A DNA stretch of 52,508 bases from Planctomycetota bacterium (GTDB lineage Bacteria; Planctomycetota; UBA11346). Both the position numbers and the translations under genes were made by a program. The stretch lies in assembly GCA_013696105.1 (NCBI GenBank), contig JACCZE010000098.1, positions 1 through 52,508 on the forward strand, in the 5' to 3' direction. Below the pieces are notes generated by a model. The model was given only the letters and a program-made list of their open reading frames with translations. It ran no database searches and was not told the origin of the DNA. Shown here one piece after another: positions 34,317-42,685 of this stretch. Numbering within the stretch: the stretch's first letter is position 1; each line of letters starts with the position of its first letter.

Positions 34317-35165
34317 ATGGACGTGAACCAGGACCGGAGGCCAAGCCCACGCATCACCATCCTGCGGAGCCAGCAGTCGACCGGGGAGTATCTGCGGGAA
34401 TGCTGGCAGCGCCGCGAGATCCTGCTGTTTCTCTCACGGCGCGACTTCGTCGTTCGATATCGGCAAACCCTTCTCGGTATCGGGTGGGTGGTGGTCAAGC
34501 CGCTCGCTGCGATGGCGATCTTCACCATCATCTTCAGTAAGATCGCCGGATTACCGAGCCATGGGACTCCATACCCGCTGCTGGTCTTGATCGGGATGAT
34601 CGCGTGGCAACTCTTCGCCACGGTCGTCAACGAATGTTCCATCAGCATCGTCAACAATCCGAGCCTGGTGACGAAAGTCTATTTTCCGCGTATCCTGATG
34701 CCTGTAAGCACGCTTCCGCCCAATCTCGTGGACTTGATCGTCAATACGGCGCTTCTCGCCTTGGTCATGTGCTGGTATGGCATCGTTCCCCCGCAACAGG
34801 TTCTCCTGGCGCCCGTGGCGGTCATGCTCGTAGCCCTGTGTTCGCTCGGCGTAGGATTATGGGCCTCTGCGCTAATGGTGCGGTATCGGGATTTCAAGAA
34901 CATCATTCCAGTGGTCCTGCAATTCGGAATGCTGGTGACCCCTGTGGCATACGCCACCACCGCGGCCCCACCAATATATCAACACTGGCTATGGGTGAAC
35001 CCGTTGTGCGGCTCGATCGACGTCTTGCGTTGGTGTTTGATCCCGGAATCCCAGCCTCCCAGCGCTGAGGCCGTCTTCATCTCGATCTCTGTTTCTCTTG
35101 TGCTCCTTGGGAGCGGCTTTTGGTATTTCAAGAATGCTGAAGCAGGTTTCGCCGATGTCATCTGA
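34317..35165 (+). CDS. wzm: ABC-2 type polysaccharide exporter permease
   Basis: The 282-residue inner-membrane protein has a cytoplasmic amphipathic N terminus (REILLFLSRRDFVVRYRQTL) and about six transmembrane helices, including the GIGWVVVKPLAAMAIFTIIF helix. It ends with the family-like FWYFKNAEAGFADVI. This is Wzm/KpsM/TagG architecture: with Wzt it moves a finished, undecaprenyl-linked polysaccharide across the inner membrane. The ATPase gene overlaps its 3' end by about 11 bp. Pathway type therefore looks ABC-transporter dependent. Confidence 0.88.
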   Translation: MDVNQDRRPSPRITILRSQQSTGEYLRECWQRREILLFLSRRDFVVRYRQTLLGIGWVVVKPLAAMAIFTIIFSKIAGLPSHGTPYPLLVLIGMIAWQLFATVVNECSISIVNNPSLVTKVYFPRILMPVSTLPPNLVDLIVNTALLALVMCWYGIVPPQQVLLAPVAVMLVALCSLGVGLWASALMVRYRDFKNIIPVVLQFGMLVTPVAYATTAAPPIYQHWLWVNPLCGSIDVLRWCLIPESQPPSAEAVFISISVSLVLLGSGFWYFKNAEAGFADVI

Positions 35166-35934
35166 CGAAGATGCAATCCCTTCGCAGATCGCAGTGCGCG
35201 TGCGCGGCGTGAGCAAGTTATACCATCGTGAAGCGGATAAACCGGAGCGGTCCACCCTCCGTGACGACTTGGCCGACATGTTGCGATTCGGATGGCTGCG
35301 CCGCGGCGATCGCCGCAAGCCATTCCTCGCGCTCGACCAGTTGTCATTCGATGTCGCTCGGGGGGAGCGTATCGGAATCATCGGGCGCAATGGGGCGGGA
35401 AAATCCACATTGCTCAAGGTCCTCTGCCGCATCAGCCAGCCATCCTCGGGATGGGTGGCGATGCGCGGTCGGGTTGCATGCCTGCTGGAAGTCGGAACCG
35501 GTTTTCATCCAGAATTGAGTGGCCTCGAAAATATCCATCTCAATGGCGCGATCTTGGGACTGTCTCGCGATGAAATCATCCAGCGACTTCCTCAGATCAT
35601 CTCATTCGCAGACATTGGGCCATTCCTGAGCTCACCTGTGAAGCACTACTCTTCCGGGATGTATGTCCGACTCGCCTTCGCGATAGCAGCACACCTCGAT
35701 CCCGACATCCTCATCATCGACGAGGTCCTGGCCGTAGGGGATGTGCAGTTCCGAGAAAAATGCATTGGAACCATGCGGGCGACAACCCATCAATCCAGAT
35801 CTGTCATTTTCGTGAGCCATGATGTGGCCGCAGTGCGAGAAGTCTGTTCCCGGGTTATTCTCATCGAGGATGGCAAGGTCGCATTCGACGGTGCGGTGGA
35901 AGATGGAATTGCGCGTTATGTCGCCAGTGAGTGA
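35155..35934 (+). CDS. wzt: ABC polysaccharide exporter ATPase, short form
   Basis: The 259-residue ATP-binding subunit has Walker A GRNGAGKSTLL, the family-specific ACLLEVGTGFHPELSG, signature SSGM in KHYSSGMYVRLAFA, Walker B DILIIDEVLAVGD, and an H-loop FVSHD. It ends just after the nucleotide domain, so the C-terminal carbohydrate-binding domain found in Wzt proteins that recognise a capped glycan is absent. ATG 35155 lies inside the wzm 3' end; ATG at 35134 is an alternative. It pairs with the permease immediately upstream. Confidence 0.9.
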   Translation: MSSDEDAIPSQIAVRVRGVSKLYHREADKPERSTLRDDLADMLRFGWLRRGDRRKPFLALDQLSFDVARGERIGIIGRNGAGKSTLLKVLCRISQPSSGWVAMRGRVACLLEVGTGFHPELSGLENIHLNGAILGLSRDEIIQRLPQIISFADIGPFLSSPVKHYSSGMYVRLAFAIAAHLDPDILIIDEVLAVGDVQFREKCIGTMRATTHQSRSVIFVSHDVAAVREVCSRVILIEDGKVAFDGAVEDGIARYVASE

Positions 35935-35952
35935 AGGCTCCTCGCTTTCCTT

Positions 35953-36966
35953 ATGACCAATGTGATCGCGCTTTCCATTTGCATCCCCACCTATCGCATG
36001 GGGGCCTTCCTGCCAAAGCTGCTCGATTCGATCCTGACGCAGCTCGAGGACGACGTGGAGATATGCATCAGCAATAATGGATCGGATGATGACACCGACT
36101 TGGTGATAGGCCGATATGCCACCAGATTCAGAAATTGGAGGTATTTCCGCTGGCCGCAAAACATGGGCATCGATCTCAATATCGAGAAGAGCGTAGAACT
36201 GGCAACCGGACCCTGGTGCTGGTTGATGGGCAGCGACGATGTAATCGCCCCGAATTCCCTACGCCTGGTCAAGGAGCGGCTGCAGTCGGCAACGCCGGAT
36301 TGCGACATAATCCTCGCCAATCGACGAAAGATCTCGGTAGATGCCCATCCCATTGAATCCGAGGACGAGCAGTGGTTTCCGTCATACGCGGATGGAGACA
36401 TCGTATCGCTGCGCGGTTCCTTGTCGGGAGATTACTACTCGCGCAGCCCGAGCCTTGGATGCGTATTCAGCTACCTGAGCACCATCGTGCTGCGGAAGAG
36501 TGCATGGATGGCTGCGGAGGGTTTCCGGCGCTTCCAGGGAAACCAATACATGCACACGGCTAGATTGGTTGCAATCGTAGAAGGAGGCTCACGCCTCATG
36601 ATCTGCAAGCACACGATCGTTCACTGCCGTTACTGCGCGATTCCCCTCGATCGCACGCTCGATCGACTGCTTGTGGATTTCCGAGGCTTTCACGAGATCG
36701 GCGAGGCGTTGGTCCCTGACCCGACGAATCGGAAGCTCCTATGGTCGATCCTCGTACGTGAGCATCCCTTCCGATCCTTCATACGCCTGCGCGAACTCGC
36801 AACGGATGATCAATGGAAGGAGATCCGCCGCCTACTGCGTTCGCTCTGCTTCTCGCGGTGGCGAATCCTGGGGATCGTGGTCGGGGCGCGATGGGTCCGT
36901 GTGCGGTCACGCTATTACCTGATCAAGCACCACATCAAAATGAAGCTCAGGGGTCTGGTGGTCTGA
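35953..36966 (+). CDS. Glycosyltransferase family 2
   Basis: The 337-residue GT-A protein has an N-terminal ALSICIPTYRMGAFLPKLLD, ICISNNGSDDDT, and the metal-binding WLMGSDDVI (DD motif). These match WcaA-like enzymes that add a sugar to glycan repeats. It follows wzt by 18 bp and ends the polysaccharide cluster. Visible AT-rich runs make it less GC-rich than neighbouring core genes. C-terminal residues are very basic (WVRVRSRYYLIKHHIKMK), consistent with membrane association. Confidence 0.8.
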   Translation: MTNVIALSICIPTYRMGAFLPKLLDSILTQLEDDVEICISNNGSDDDTDLVIGRYATRFRNWRYFRWPQNMGIDLNIEKSVELATGPWCWLMGSDDVIAPNSLRLVKERLQSATPDCDIILANRRKISVDAHPIESEDEQWFPSYADGDIVSLRGSLSGDYYSRSPSLGCVFSYLSTIVLRKSAWMAAEGFRRFQGNQYMHTARLVAIVEGGSRLMICKHTIVHCRYCAIPLDRTLDRLLVDFRGFHEIGEALVPDPTNRKLLWSILVREHPFRSFIRLRELATDDQWKEIRRLLRSLCFSRWRILGIVVGARWVRVRSRYYLIKHHIKMKLRGLVV

Positions 36967-36983
36967 CGACCCGCCAATCGCCA

Positions 36984-37550
36984 TCAACGGTCAGCCAGCT
37001 CGACCGGCCGGCTCTTCCTCCACAGCGACTCGAACGAGCCGACCATGCGCTTCGCGAGGTCCGGGTCTTCAAGCAGGACGCTCTGCTCGCGGTTCTTGCG
37101 CAGGGCGGAATACGACCAGTTGGTCGAGCCGATGAGGCACCAGCGCCCATCGACGACCATGGATTTTGTGTGGGTCGTGCGGTCGTCCTCGTCCCAGCGC
37201 ACATTCACGCCTTTCGAAGCCAGGTATTCGCCCGCCAGGGCGCTCGGCCACTTGGCGCCGTCCTCCGGCGTACCGGCGTCCAGGACGACCTTCACGGCGA
37301 TGCCGGCCTTCGACCTCGCCACCAGCCGGTCGAGCATCTTGCGCACCGGGTGACGGTCATCGGCGTTGTCGGGCAGGTTCGCCTGGTACATGGTCAGTTC
37401 GATCGATCGTTGCGCACCGTCGATGAGGGCTGCGACGCGGGCCTCGTAGCGCTCCGTCAACAATTCCACCCGGGGTGGTGCCTCGGCAGCAGGGACCGCC
37501 CCGGGGACGAGCCAGGCCAGGAATGCGCCGATCAGGAGGGTCTTTGGCAT
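36984..37550 (-). CDS. Secreted phospholipase D-like protein (single HKD)
   Basis: The 188-residue protein has a signal peptide (KTLLIGAFLAWLVPGAVPAAEA) and one PLD motif: His127, Lys129 and Asp134 in HTKSMVVDGRW, followed by LIGSTNWS. A single HKD motif of this size matches Nuc/BfiL-type nucleases that dimerise, so its substrate could be nucleic acid or phospholipid. It is convergent with the last glycosyltransferase and divergent from pgi. Confidence 0.85.
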   Translation of the reverse strand: MPKTLLIGAFLAWLVPGAVPAAEAPPRVELLTERYEARVAALIDGAQRSIELTMYQANLPDNADDRHPVRKMLDRLVARSKAGIAVKVVLDAGTPEDGAKWPSALAGEYLASKGVNVRWDEDDRTTHTKSMVVDGRWCLIGSTNWSYSALRKNREQSVLLEDPDLAKRMVGSFESLWRKSRPVELADR

Positions 37551-37608
37551 CGCGAGACCCTGCCGGAGCGATGGTCGGCGGCAAGGCGCTGGCGCCCGGA
37601 TGCCCCTT

Positions 37609-37681
37609 GGAGGCCCTGCAGCCTCCTTAAACCCTTGAACAATAAATGGCTGAGACGGCCCTCAAGCGAAAACCGGCTTGA
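37609..37681. other. Two short inverted repeats upstream of pgi
   Basis: GGAGGC-CCTGCA-GCCTCC at 37609-37626 and TCAAGC-GAAAACCG-GCTTGA at 37662-37681 lie in the 279-bp divergent space between the PLD-like gene and pgi. The first is followed by TTAA. They could be leader hairpins or protein sites. The rest of this spacer shows nothing I can identify, and no riboswitch was recognised. Confidence 0.35.
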
Positions 37682-37829
37682 AAACAGGTGGTGGCACTTC
37701 TATGCTCGCAGCCCACCAAAATCACCTCGGTGCGGCGGCCTCGCCGGGTCGGGAGCGCGGGAATTTCAGCGGCCAGCCGCTCATTCCCACGGCCCCCGGA
37801 CGCGACGACCGCCGGCACGTGGAGCAGGA

Positions 37830-39224
37830 ATGAGCCTCACTCTCGATTTCACCAACTGCCTTGCCGAGGCGATCGGCGCGACCCATGGGCTGACCAAGTC
37901 CGAGGTCGATACCTTGGTGGCGAAATTCCCCAAGCACCACGAGAACATCGAGGAGCTGCGGTCCACCGGCGAGAGCTCGTTCTTCGACCTCCCCTACCAG
38001 AGCCCGGCGGAGCTCAAGGCGCTGATCAAGAAGCACCAGGGTGCCTGGGAGAACCTGGTCGTCATCGGCACCGGCGGCAGCATCAGCGCGCCGCGCAGCC
38101 TGTTCATCACCCTGGGACACGGCGAATTCAACCAGCTCGACCCCAAGGTCCGCAAGGGCGCCCCGCGGGTGTTCTTCCTAGCCAATCCGGATCCCAAAGG
38201 GCTGAACGACCTCTTCGACGTGATCGACATCAAGAAGACCCTGTTCCAGGTCGTCAGCAAATCGGGCACCACCGTCGAGACGCTCGCCGCATTCATGTGG
38301 CTGCAGGACGCGCTCAAGAAGAAGTCCGGCAAGGGAGCGCTCTCGGCCCAGGTGGTCATCACCACCGACCGTGAAAAGAGCCCCTTCGCCGAGATCGCCA
38401 AGCTCGAGAAGATCGACACCCTCAACATCCCCAACAACCTCGGCGGCCGCTTCGGGGTACTGGGGAACGCCGGCCTCTTCCTGGTCGGCATGTGCGGGTT
38501 CAACGTCGACCAGCTGCTCAAGGGCGGCGCCGACATGGACAAGCGCTGCCGCCACGGCGATCCGCACAAGAACCCGGCGTACATGCATTCGCTGGTCCAC
38601 TACCTGCTGACCCGCAAACGCCGCAAGACCATCCACGTGATGTTCCCGTTCAACAACCGGCTCTACGGCCTCGCCGAGTGGTATTCGCACCTCTGCGCGG
38701 TCAGCCTCGGCAAGATGCTCAATCGCAAGGGCAAGGCCGTGCACGTCGGGCCCTCGCCCGCGGCGGCGCTCGGATCGTTCGATCAGCACGGCCAGCAGCA
38801 GCTGTACGCCGAAGGCCCGTTCGACAAGGTCGTGACCTTCCTGACGGTCAAGGATTCCGGCGCCAAGGCGACGGTACCCGCCGTCTATCCCAAGATCGAG
38901 GCCGCCGCCTACCTGGCTGGCGCGGAATTCTCGACCATCCTCGACCACGGATACCTGGGCGCCGAGCAGCACATCACCGCGAGCGGACGGCCGAACATGG
39001 CCATCCACCTCGACACCGTCGATGAATCCCATGTCGGCGGCCTGTACTTCATGCTCCAGCTCTCGACGACCATGAGCGCCGAACTCTACGGCATCGACCC
39101 GTTCGACCAGCCCGGCGTCGAGCATGGCAAGCAGGCGACGTTCGCCCAGTTCGGACGAGCGGGGTTCGAGGATTTGGCCAAGAAGCTCAAGGACTATCGC
39201 ACCAAACCGCGCAAGACCTGCTGA
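37830..39224 (+). CDS. pgi: Glucose-6-phosphate isomerase
   Basis: This interconverts glucose-6-phosphate and fructose-6-phosphate. The 464-residue enzyme has the phosphate-binding VIGTGGSISAPRS, VSKSGTTVETLAAF, and GGRFGVLGNAGLF. These are the usual SIS-fold PGI motifs, with Ile-Ser-Ala-Pro where many have LGP. The length is that of the short bacterial class (Bacillus-type, about 450). The start is ATG 37830 with GGAGCAGGA before it; the ORF track extends 339 codons too far upstream, through a region antisense to the PLD-like gene. Confidence 0.92.
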   Translation: MSLTLDFTNCLAEAIGATHGLTKSEVDTLVAKFPKHHENIEELRSTGESSFFDLPYQSPAELKALIKKHQGAWENLVVIGTGGSISAPRSLFITLGHGEFNQLDPKVRKGAPRVFFLANPDPKGLNDLFDVIDIKKTLFQVVSKSGTTVETLAAFMWLQDALKKKSGKGALSAQVVITTDREKSPFAEIAKLEKIDTLNIPNNLGGRFGVLGNAGLFLVGMCGFNVDQLLKGGADMDKRCRHGDPHKNPAYMHSLVHYLLTRKRRKTIHVMFPFNNRLYGLAEWYSHLCAVSLGKMLNRKGKAVHVGPSPAAALGSFDQHGQQQLYAEGPFDKVVTFLTVKDSGAKATVPAVYPKIEAAAYLAGAEFSTILDHGYLGAEQHITASGRPNMAIHLDTVDESHVGGLYFMLQLSTTMSAELYGIDPFDQPGVEHGKQATFAQFGRAGFEDLAKKLKDYRTKPRKTC

Positions 39225-39262
39225 CATCGAGCCGATAGCCTTCGCGGCCACCGGGTGAAAGC

Positions 39263-39277
39263 CGCGGCCAGGCCGCG
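39263..39277. other. Short palindrome after pgi
   Basis: CGCGGCC-A-GGCCGCG is a perfect palindrome in the 128-bp gap after pgi. Its stem could be shorter with a CCAGG loop. No U tract follows, so it is only a possible terminator. Confidence 0.3.
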
Positions 39278-39352
39278 AGGACACGGCCTGACAGACCCTT
39301 GCGCTGCCACCGTCCGTTCGGGATAGTGGCCGCGAGCCGAGGCGGAGGATCC

Positions 39353-40309
39353 GTGATCGACACCTTACACGAGTATCGCTGGGTCATCCTGGTCGTCGAC
39401 ATCCTCGCGTGGGTGTGGCTGTTCTGGGCCCTCAACCGCAGCCCGACGTTGCCGGCGACCGCGCTCGCATCCGGACCGTCGAGCAAGCCGCTGGGACGCA
39501 AACCAGGCGACATCGTCCCCCAGCACCGCACCACCACCGGCCCCCTCGCCCCGTCGATCGAGGCCGGCAAGGCCGAGCACCACCTGCGCAGCGCCGCGGC
39601 CACCGCCAAGCTGCAGCCGATCACCGACGGGGGAGCCAAGGCCAAACCGACCGAGTCGCTCAAGGCCGTCCCGCCACCGCCGCCGACGCCCGAGCAGCTG
39701 AAGCTCGCCGAACAGAAGCTGCCGAGCTCGCCGCGTCCGACCACGACCAGCGGCGACGACAACGATGCGATGGAAGGGCTCTTCGCCAGCCTCAAGCCGA
39801 CGCCCGAAGCCAGCACGAACCCCGGCACCGGCGTGATCAAGAAGGCGAATCGCCTCGAAGAGCTCGGCTTCCACCACGAGATCCAGAGCGATCGCCTTCC
39901 GGCGAGTCCGGCAGAACCACCCAAGCCCCGATCGCAGACCGCCGAACTCGACGACATCCTCAAACGCATAGATCAGGTGCTCGCGGACAATCCCGCGCCG
40001 GCAGCACCGGCAGCACCGGCAGCGCGCACACCCGATCCGGTGACTCCCAAATCGCCCGCAGCGATCGCTCCGGCATCGCCCTCGGCTCCCGCCCAGATCC
40101 CACCGGCTGCGCCGGTCGCGAAGAAGACCCCGTCGTGGGCCCGCGCGGACATCCAAGACGAGGATCTCGAGCCCAATGCGCAGCGGAATGCGCCGACCGA
40201 GGATCTCAGCGTCACCCCGGATCCGCCTAAGCCGCCGCCGAAGCGGGACGACAACACCGGCGACGGTGAGGCCAAGAAGCCGGACGACACCCAGCAGAAG
40301 CTGTTCTGA
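39353..40309 (+). CDS. Membrane-anchored proline/alanine-rich protein
   Basis: The 318-residue protein starts at GTG 39353 with a strong GGCGGAGGATCC ribosome binding site. It has one N-terminal transmembrane helix (residues 9-25, WVILVVDILAWVWLFWAL), followed by a long low-complexity Pro/Ala/Lys region. APA repeats (PAPAAPAAPAART) come from a 9-bp CCGGCAGCA repeat at about 40000-40024. No enzymatic domain is visible. The part at about 130-215 has short helices (GVIKKANRLEELGFHHEI, AELDDILKRIDQVLADN). It could be an envelope spacer or division-associated protein; I cannot assign it. Confidence 0.6.
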   Translation: MIDTLHEYRWVILVVDILAWVWLFWALNRSPTLPATALASGPSSKPLGRKPGDIVPQHRTTTGPLAPSIEAGKAEHHLRSAAATAKLQPITDGGAKAKPTESLKAVPPPPPTPEQLKLAEQKLPSSPRPTTTSGDDNDAMEGLFASLKPTPEASTNPGTGVIKKANRLEELGFHHEIQSDRLPASPAEPPKPRSQTAELDDILKRIDQVLADNPAPAAPAAPAARTPDPVTPKSPAAIAPASPSAPAQIPPAAPVAKKTPSWARADIQDEDLEPNAQRNAPTEDLSVTPDPPKPPPKRDDNTGDGEAKKPDDTQQKLF

Positions 40310-40387
40310 GGTCCAGGCTGCCGCGAGCAGCCATCAGCTCGGATTCAACGACTCGTCAGGCCCCTCATCCGTCTCGGATGACCGAGC

Positions 40388-41758
40388 TCAGAAGCTCAGA
40401 CCATACGCGACGTTGACCGCGAATTGCTCGCGTGACCAGCCGAGATCGCAACGGAACACCGCGGTGCGTTCGAGTTCGGCGCGCAAGCCGACACCGAAGC
40501 TCTCGTGCACGCGACTGTCGCGCAGACGAGCAACCGCGGATGCGACCGATCCCAGCTCGTAGAACGGCGCCAGGCCGAGGCGTTCGATGCGGATGGTATC
40601 CGAGATCGCGAAGCCGCGCGGCATCACCCACATGCGGTATTCGATACCGGCATGCCAGGCCGCGCGGTCGGTGAAGCGATCGCCGATGTAGCCGCGCAGC
40701 GTATCGGACCCGCCCAGGCTCGGCAGGTGGTAGAACGGGACGTCGCCCATCGTCCACTGCACGAATGCTCCGATCGCGATGACGTCCGTGGGAGGATTCT
40801 CCTCGTCGCTGCTGCCGCCGTCGTGGAAGAGGCCGGGAACGGTGATCACCCCGACCGTCCTCACCTCGCCGATCGCGCCCGACTGCTCGCCGGTCTGCAG
40901 CGGAGCGGCGTCGACGAGCGCGGACAGCATCCAGCCGCGGTAAGGATTGTGCTGGCTGTCGCGCGTGTCGTAGCGCAGGCCTGCAGTCAGCCACAGGCTG
41001 TCGATGCTGTCTCCGTCAGCTACCAGCTGCGGATAGACGGTCTCGGTGCTGGGCCGGCCGCTGATGCGCCCGCGGGCGAGGTTGTGGTGCTCGCCCCGCA
41101 CGCCGAACGATCCCACCACGTCGTCGCCCGGATGCGGCAACGAGACCTGGTACATGGTCTGCAGGTAGGCGCTCTCGTCGGTGTAGCTGGTCTCGTCGCG
41201 TTCATGCGTGTCCGGCCCGATGCCGAAGAAGCGACGCGTGAGCGTGCGGTTGTAGCCGAGCACCCCGCGCAGCCACGTGCGCTCCTCCTGGATGACGCCG
41301 CCGCCGGCGAGATCGCGGTGCGCCAACCAGCGCTGCCAGACCAGCGAGTAGCGCTCCTGGCCCTCGGTCGAGTGCGCCGCGAAGATGCCGGCGAATTCGC
41401 GCCGGCGCTGTTCGCGGAAGTCGATGTCGGTGATCGACACTCCGCCCCCGGCGCCGATCGCCTCCTCGAAATAGAAGATGGGCGTGATGAAGGACGACAC
41501 CATGAAGCGCTGGAGGATGTTGCCGGGCTTGATGCGTCCTTCCGGGATGTAGCGCCAGCGCTCGGGATGCGCGACATCCGCGGGCAGCCGCACCTTGGGG
41601 ATACGTCCGTCGCGGTCCATGCCGCGGAACGGATCGAATTGCGGGATCTGGGCGGCTTCCGGCCCGGCTTCGCTGACCGGTGGATCCTCGGCGCCGACGG
41701 CGCAGCCGACCCACGCTCCGAAGCACCAGCTCGCCAACGCGCACGACGTACGCCGCAC
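40388..41758 (-). CDS. BamA/TamA-type outer-membrane barrel protein (surface antigen D15 family)
   Basis: The 456-residue protein has a signal-like N terminus (VRRTSCALASWCFGAWVGCA) and a barrel from about 120 onwards. The late GGSDTLRGYIGDRF is the conserved VRGF-like motif of D15 barrels, and the final strand ends VNVAYGLSF. There are no POTRA domains, so it resembles POTRA-less TamA-like or patatin-linked barrels. GTG 41758 is the best start (30 bp after the AmaP-like stop). The track ORF runs upstream through that gene and must be truncated. Substrate is unknown; it may insert or transport lipids or proteins. Confidence 0.75.
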   Translation of the reverse strand: MRRTSCALASWCFGAWVGCAVGAEDPPVSEAGPEAAQIPQFDPFRGMDRDGRIPKVRLPADVAHPERWRYIPEGRIKPGNILQRFMVSSFITPIFYFEEAIGAGGGVSITDIDFREQRRREFAGIFAAHSTEGQERYSLVWQRWLAHRDLAGGGVIQEERTWLRGVLGYNRTLTRRFFGIGPDTHERDETSYTDESAYLQTMYQVSLPHPGDDVVGSFGVRGEHHNLARGRISGRPSTETVYPQLVADGDSIDSLWLTAGLRYDTRDSQHNPYRGWMLSALVDAAPLQTGEQSGAIGEVRTVGVITVPGLFHDGGSSDEENPPTDVIAIGAFVQWTMGDVPFYHLPSLGGSDTLRGYIGDRFTDRAAWHAGIEYRMWVMPRGFAISDTIRIERLGLAPFYELGSVASAVARLRDSRVHESFGVGLRAELERTAVFRCDLGWSREQFAVNVAYGLSF

Positions 41759-41787
41759 GCGGGTCGCCCGGGCCGGATCGCGGTGGC

Positions 41788-42585
41788 TCAACCCTTCTTG
41801 ACCTTGCCCGGCTTCTTGTCGGGAGCGGGACGGGCGAAGTACGCCTGCGTATTCTCGTCCTCGTCCTCTTTCACGACCGGATAGGTCGGACCGACGTAGA
41901 GGTCCTCCTCGTTGGTCGGCGTACCGAGCGCACTGCTGTCGCTGTCCAGCAGCGGATCGCGGTAGAGGGCTTCGTCGCCGTCGCGCGCGCGCTTCTCGAG
42001 CGCTGTGGTCGACGCCGCCGTCGAGGGCGCATTGCTCTGCGGCGTCAGCACGGTCTGGTGGGAATCTGCGCGGCGCGTGGTCAGTCGATGCACGCTGAGG
42101 TTCACCTGCACGGCGGTCTGCTCGGGCATCAGCTCCGCGAAGCGCCGACGCAGCAGGCGTTGGCAGAAGCGGTTGCGGTCGGTGACGTTGGGGACCTCCC
42201 ACAGGGTCATCACCGATTCGATGATGATCGTGCGCTTGACCCGGTCCTCGTACACGCGGACGTGCGCCTTCTTGACCTCGGGCTCGCCCTCGATGGCGCG
42301 GGTCAGCGCTTCCTCGACTGCGATCAGGTTGACCGAGATGCGCCCGTTCTCGGTCTGGTAGCTGATCTCGCGCGCGCGCCGCATGACCTGCATCCAGCGC
42401 AGGAATATCGCCATCGGGCTGAGCATCAGGATCACGGCGATCCCGGAGGCCACCAGGCGGCCCTCTTCGGTCTTCAGGAACGTCACGATCACGTCGGCCA
42501 CGCCAGGGCGGAAATTGTTCGCCACCAGCAGCGTGCCGATCGCCATGGCGGCGATGTACATCATCATGCGCAAGGCGGCTCGCAT
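41788..42585 (-). CDS. AmaP-like alkaline-shock membrane anchor protein (Asp23 type)
   Basis: The 265-residue protein has two N-terminal transmembrane helices (MMMYIAAMAIGTLLVANN and LVASGIAVILMLSPMAIFLR). An Asp23/AmaP domain follows (about 75-180; ISYQTENGRISVNLIAVEEA, EPEVKKAHVRVYED, VQVNLSVHRL). The tail (180-265) is disordered. AmaP anchors Asp23 in Gram-positive bacteria; here it precedes an outer-membrane barrel gene, perhaps in one unit. ATG 42585 (MRAALRMMM) is preferred to the track's 42687, which would reach into the purM start. Confidence 0.75.
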   Translation of the reverse strand: MRAALRMMMYIAAMAIGTLLVANNFRPGVADVIVTFLKTEEGRLVASGIAVILMLSPMAIFLRWMQVMRRAREISYQTENGRISVNLIAVEEALTRAIEGEPEVKKAHVRVYEDRVKRTIIIESVMTLWEVPNVTDRNRFCQRLLRRRFAELMPEQTAVQVNLSVHRLTTRRADSHQTVLTPQSNAPSTAASTTALEKRARDGDEALYRDPLLDSDSSALGTPTNEEDLYVGPTYPVVKEDEDENTQAYFARPAPDKKPGKVKKG

Positions 42586-42685
42586 GCTGGGATTGTGCCT
42601 CGGAGCCGGGCGCGCGCAATCGCTCGGCCCGGGCATGGACCATGGCTGTGCTTGCATGCATCCGGGTTGGTCCAGAGTCCGCACC

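Noticed and set aside
36813-37829. 339-codon upstream extension of pgi
   Set aside because: It overlaps the glycosyltransferase end and is antisense to the PLD-like gene; ATG 37830 has a good ribosome binding site.
37551-37829. Riboswitch or tRNA upstream of pgi
   Set aside because: Only short hairpins are seen; no known aptamer core or tRNA arm pattern could be read.
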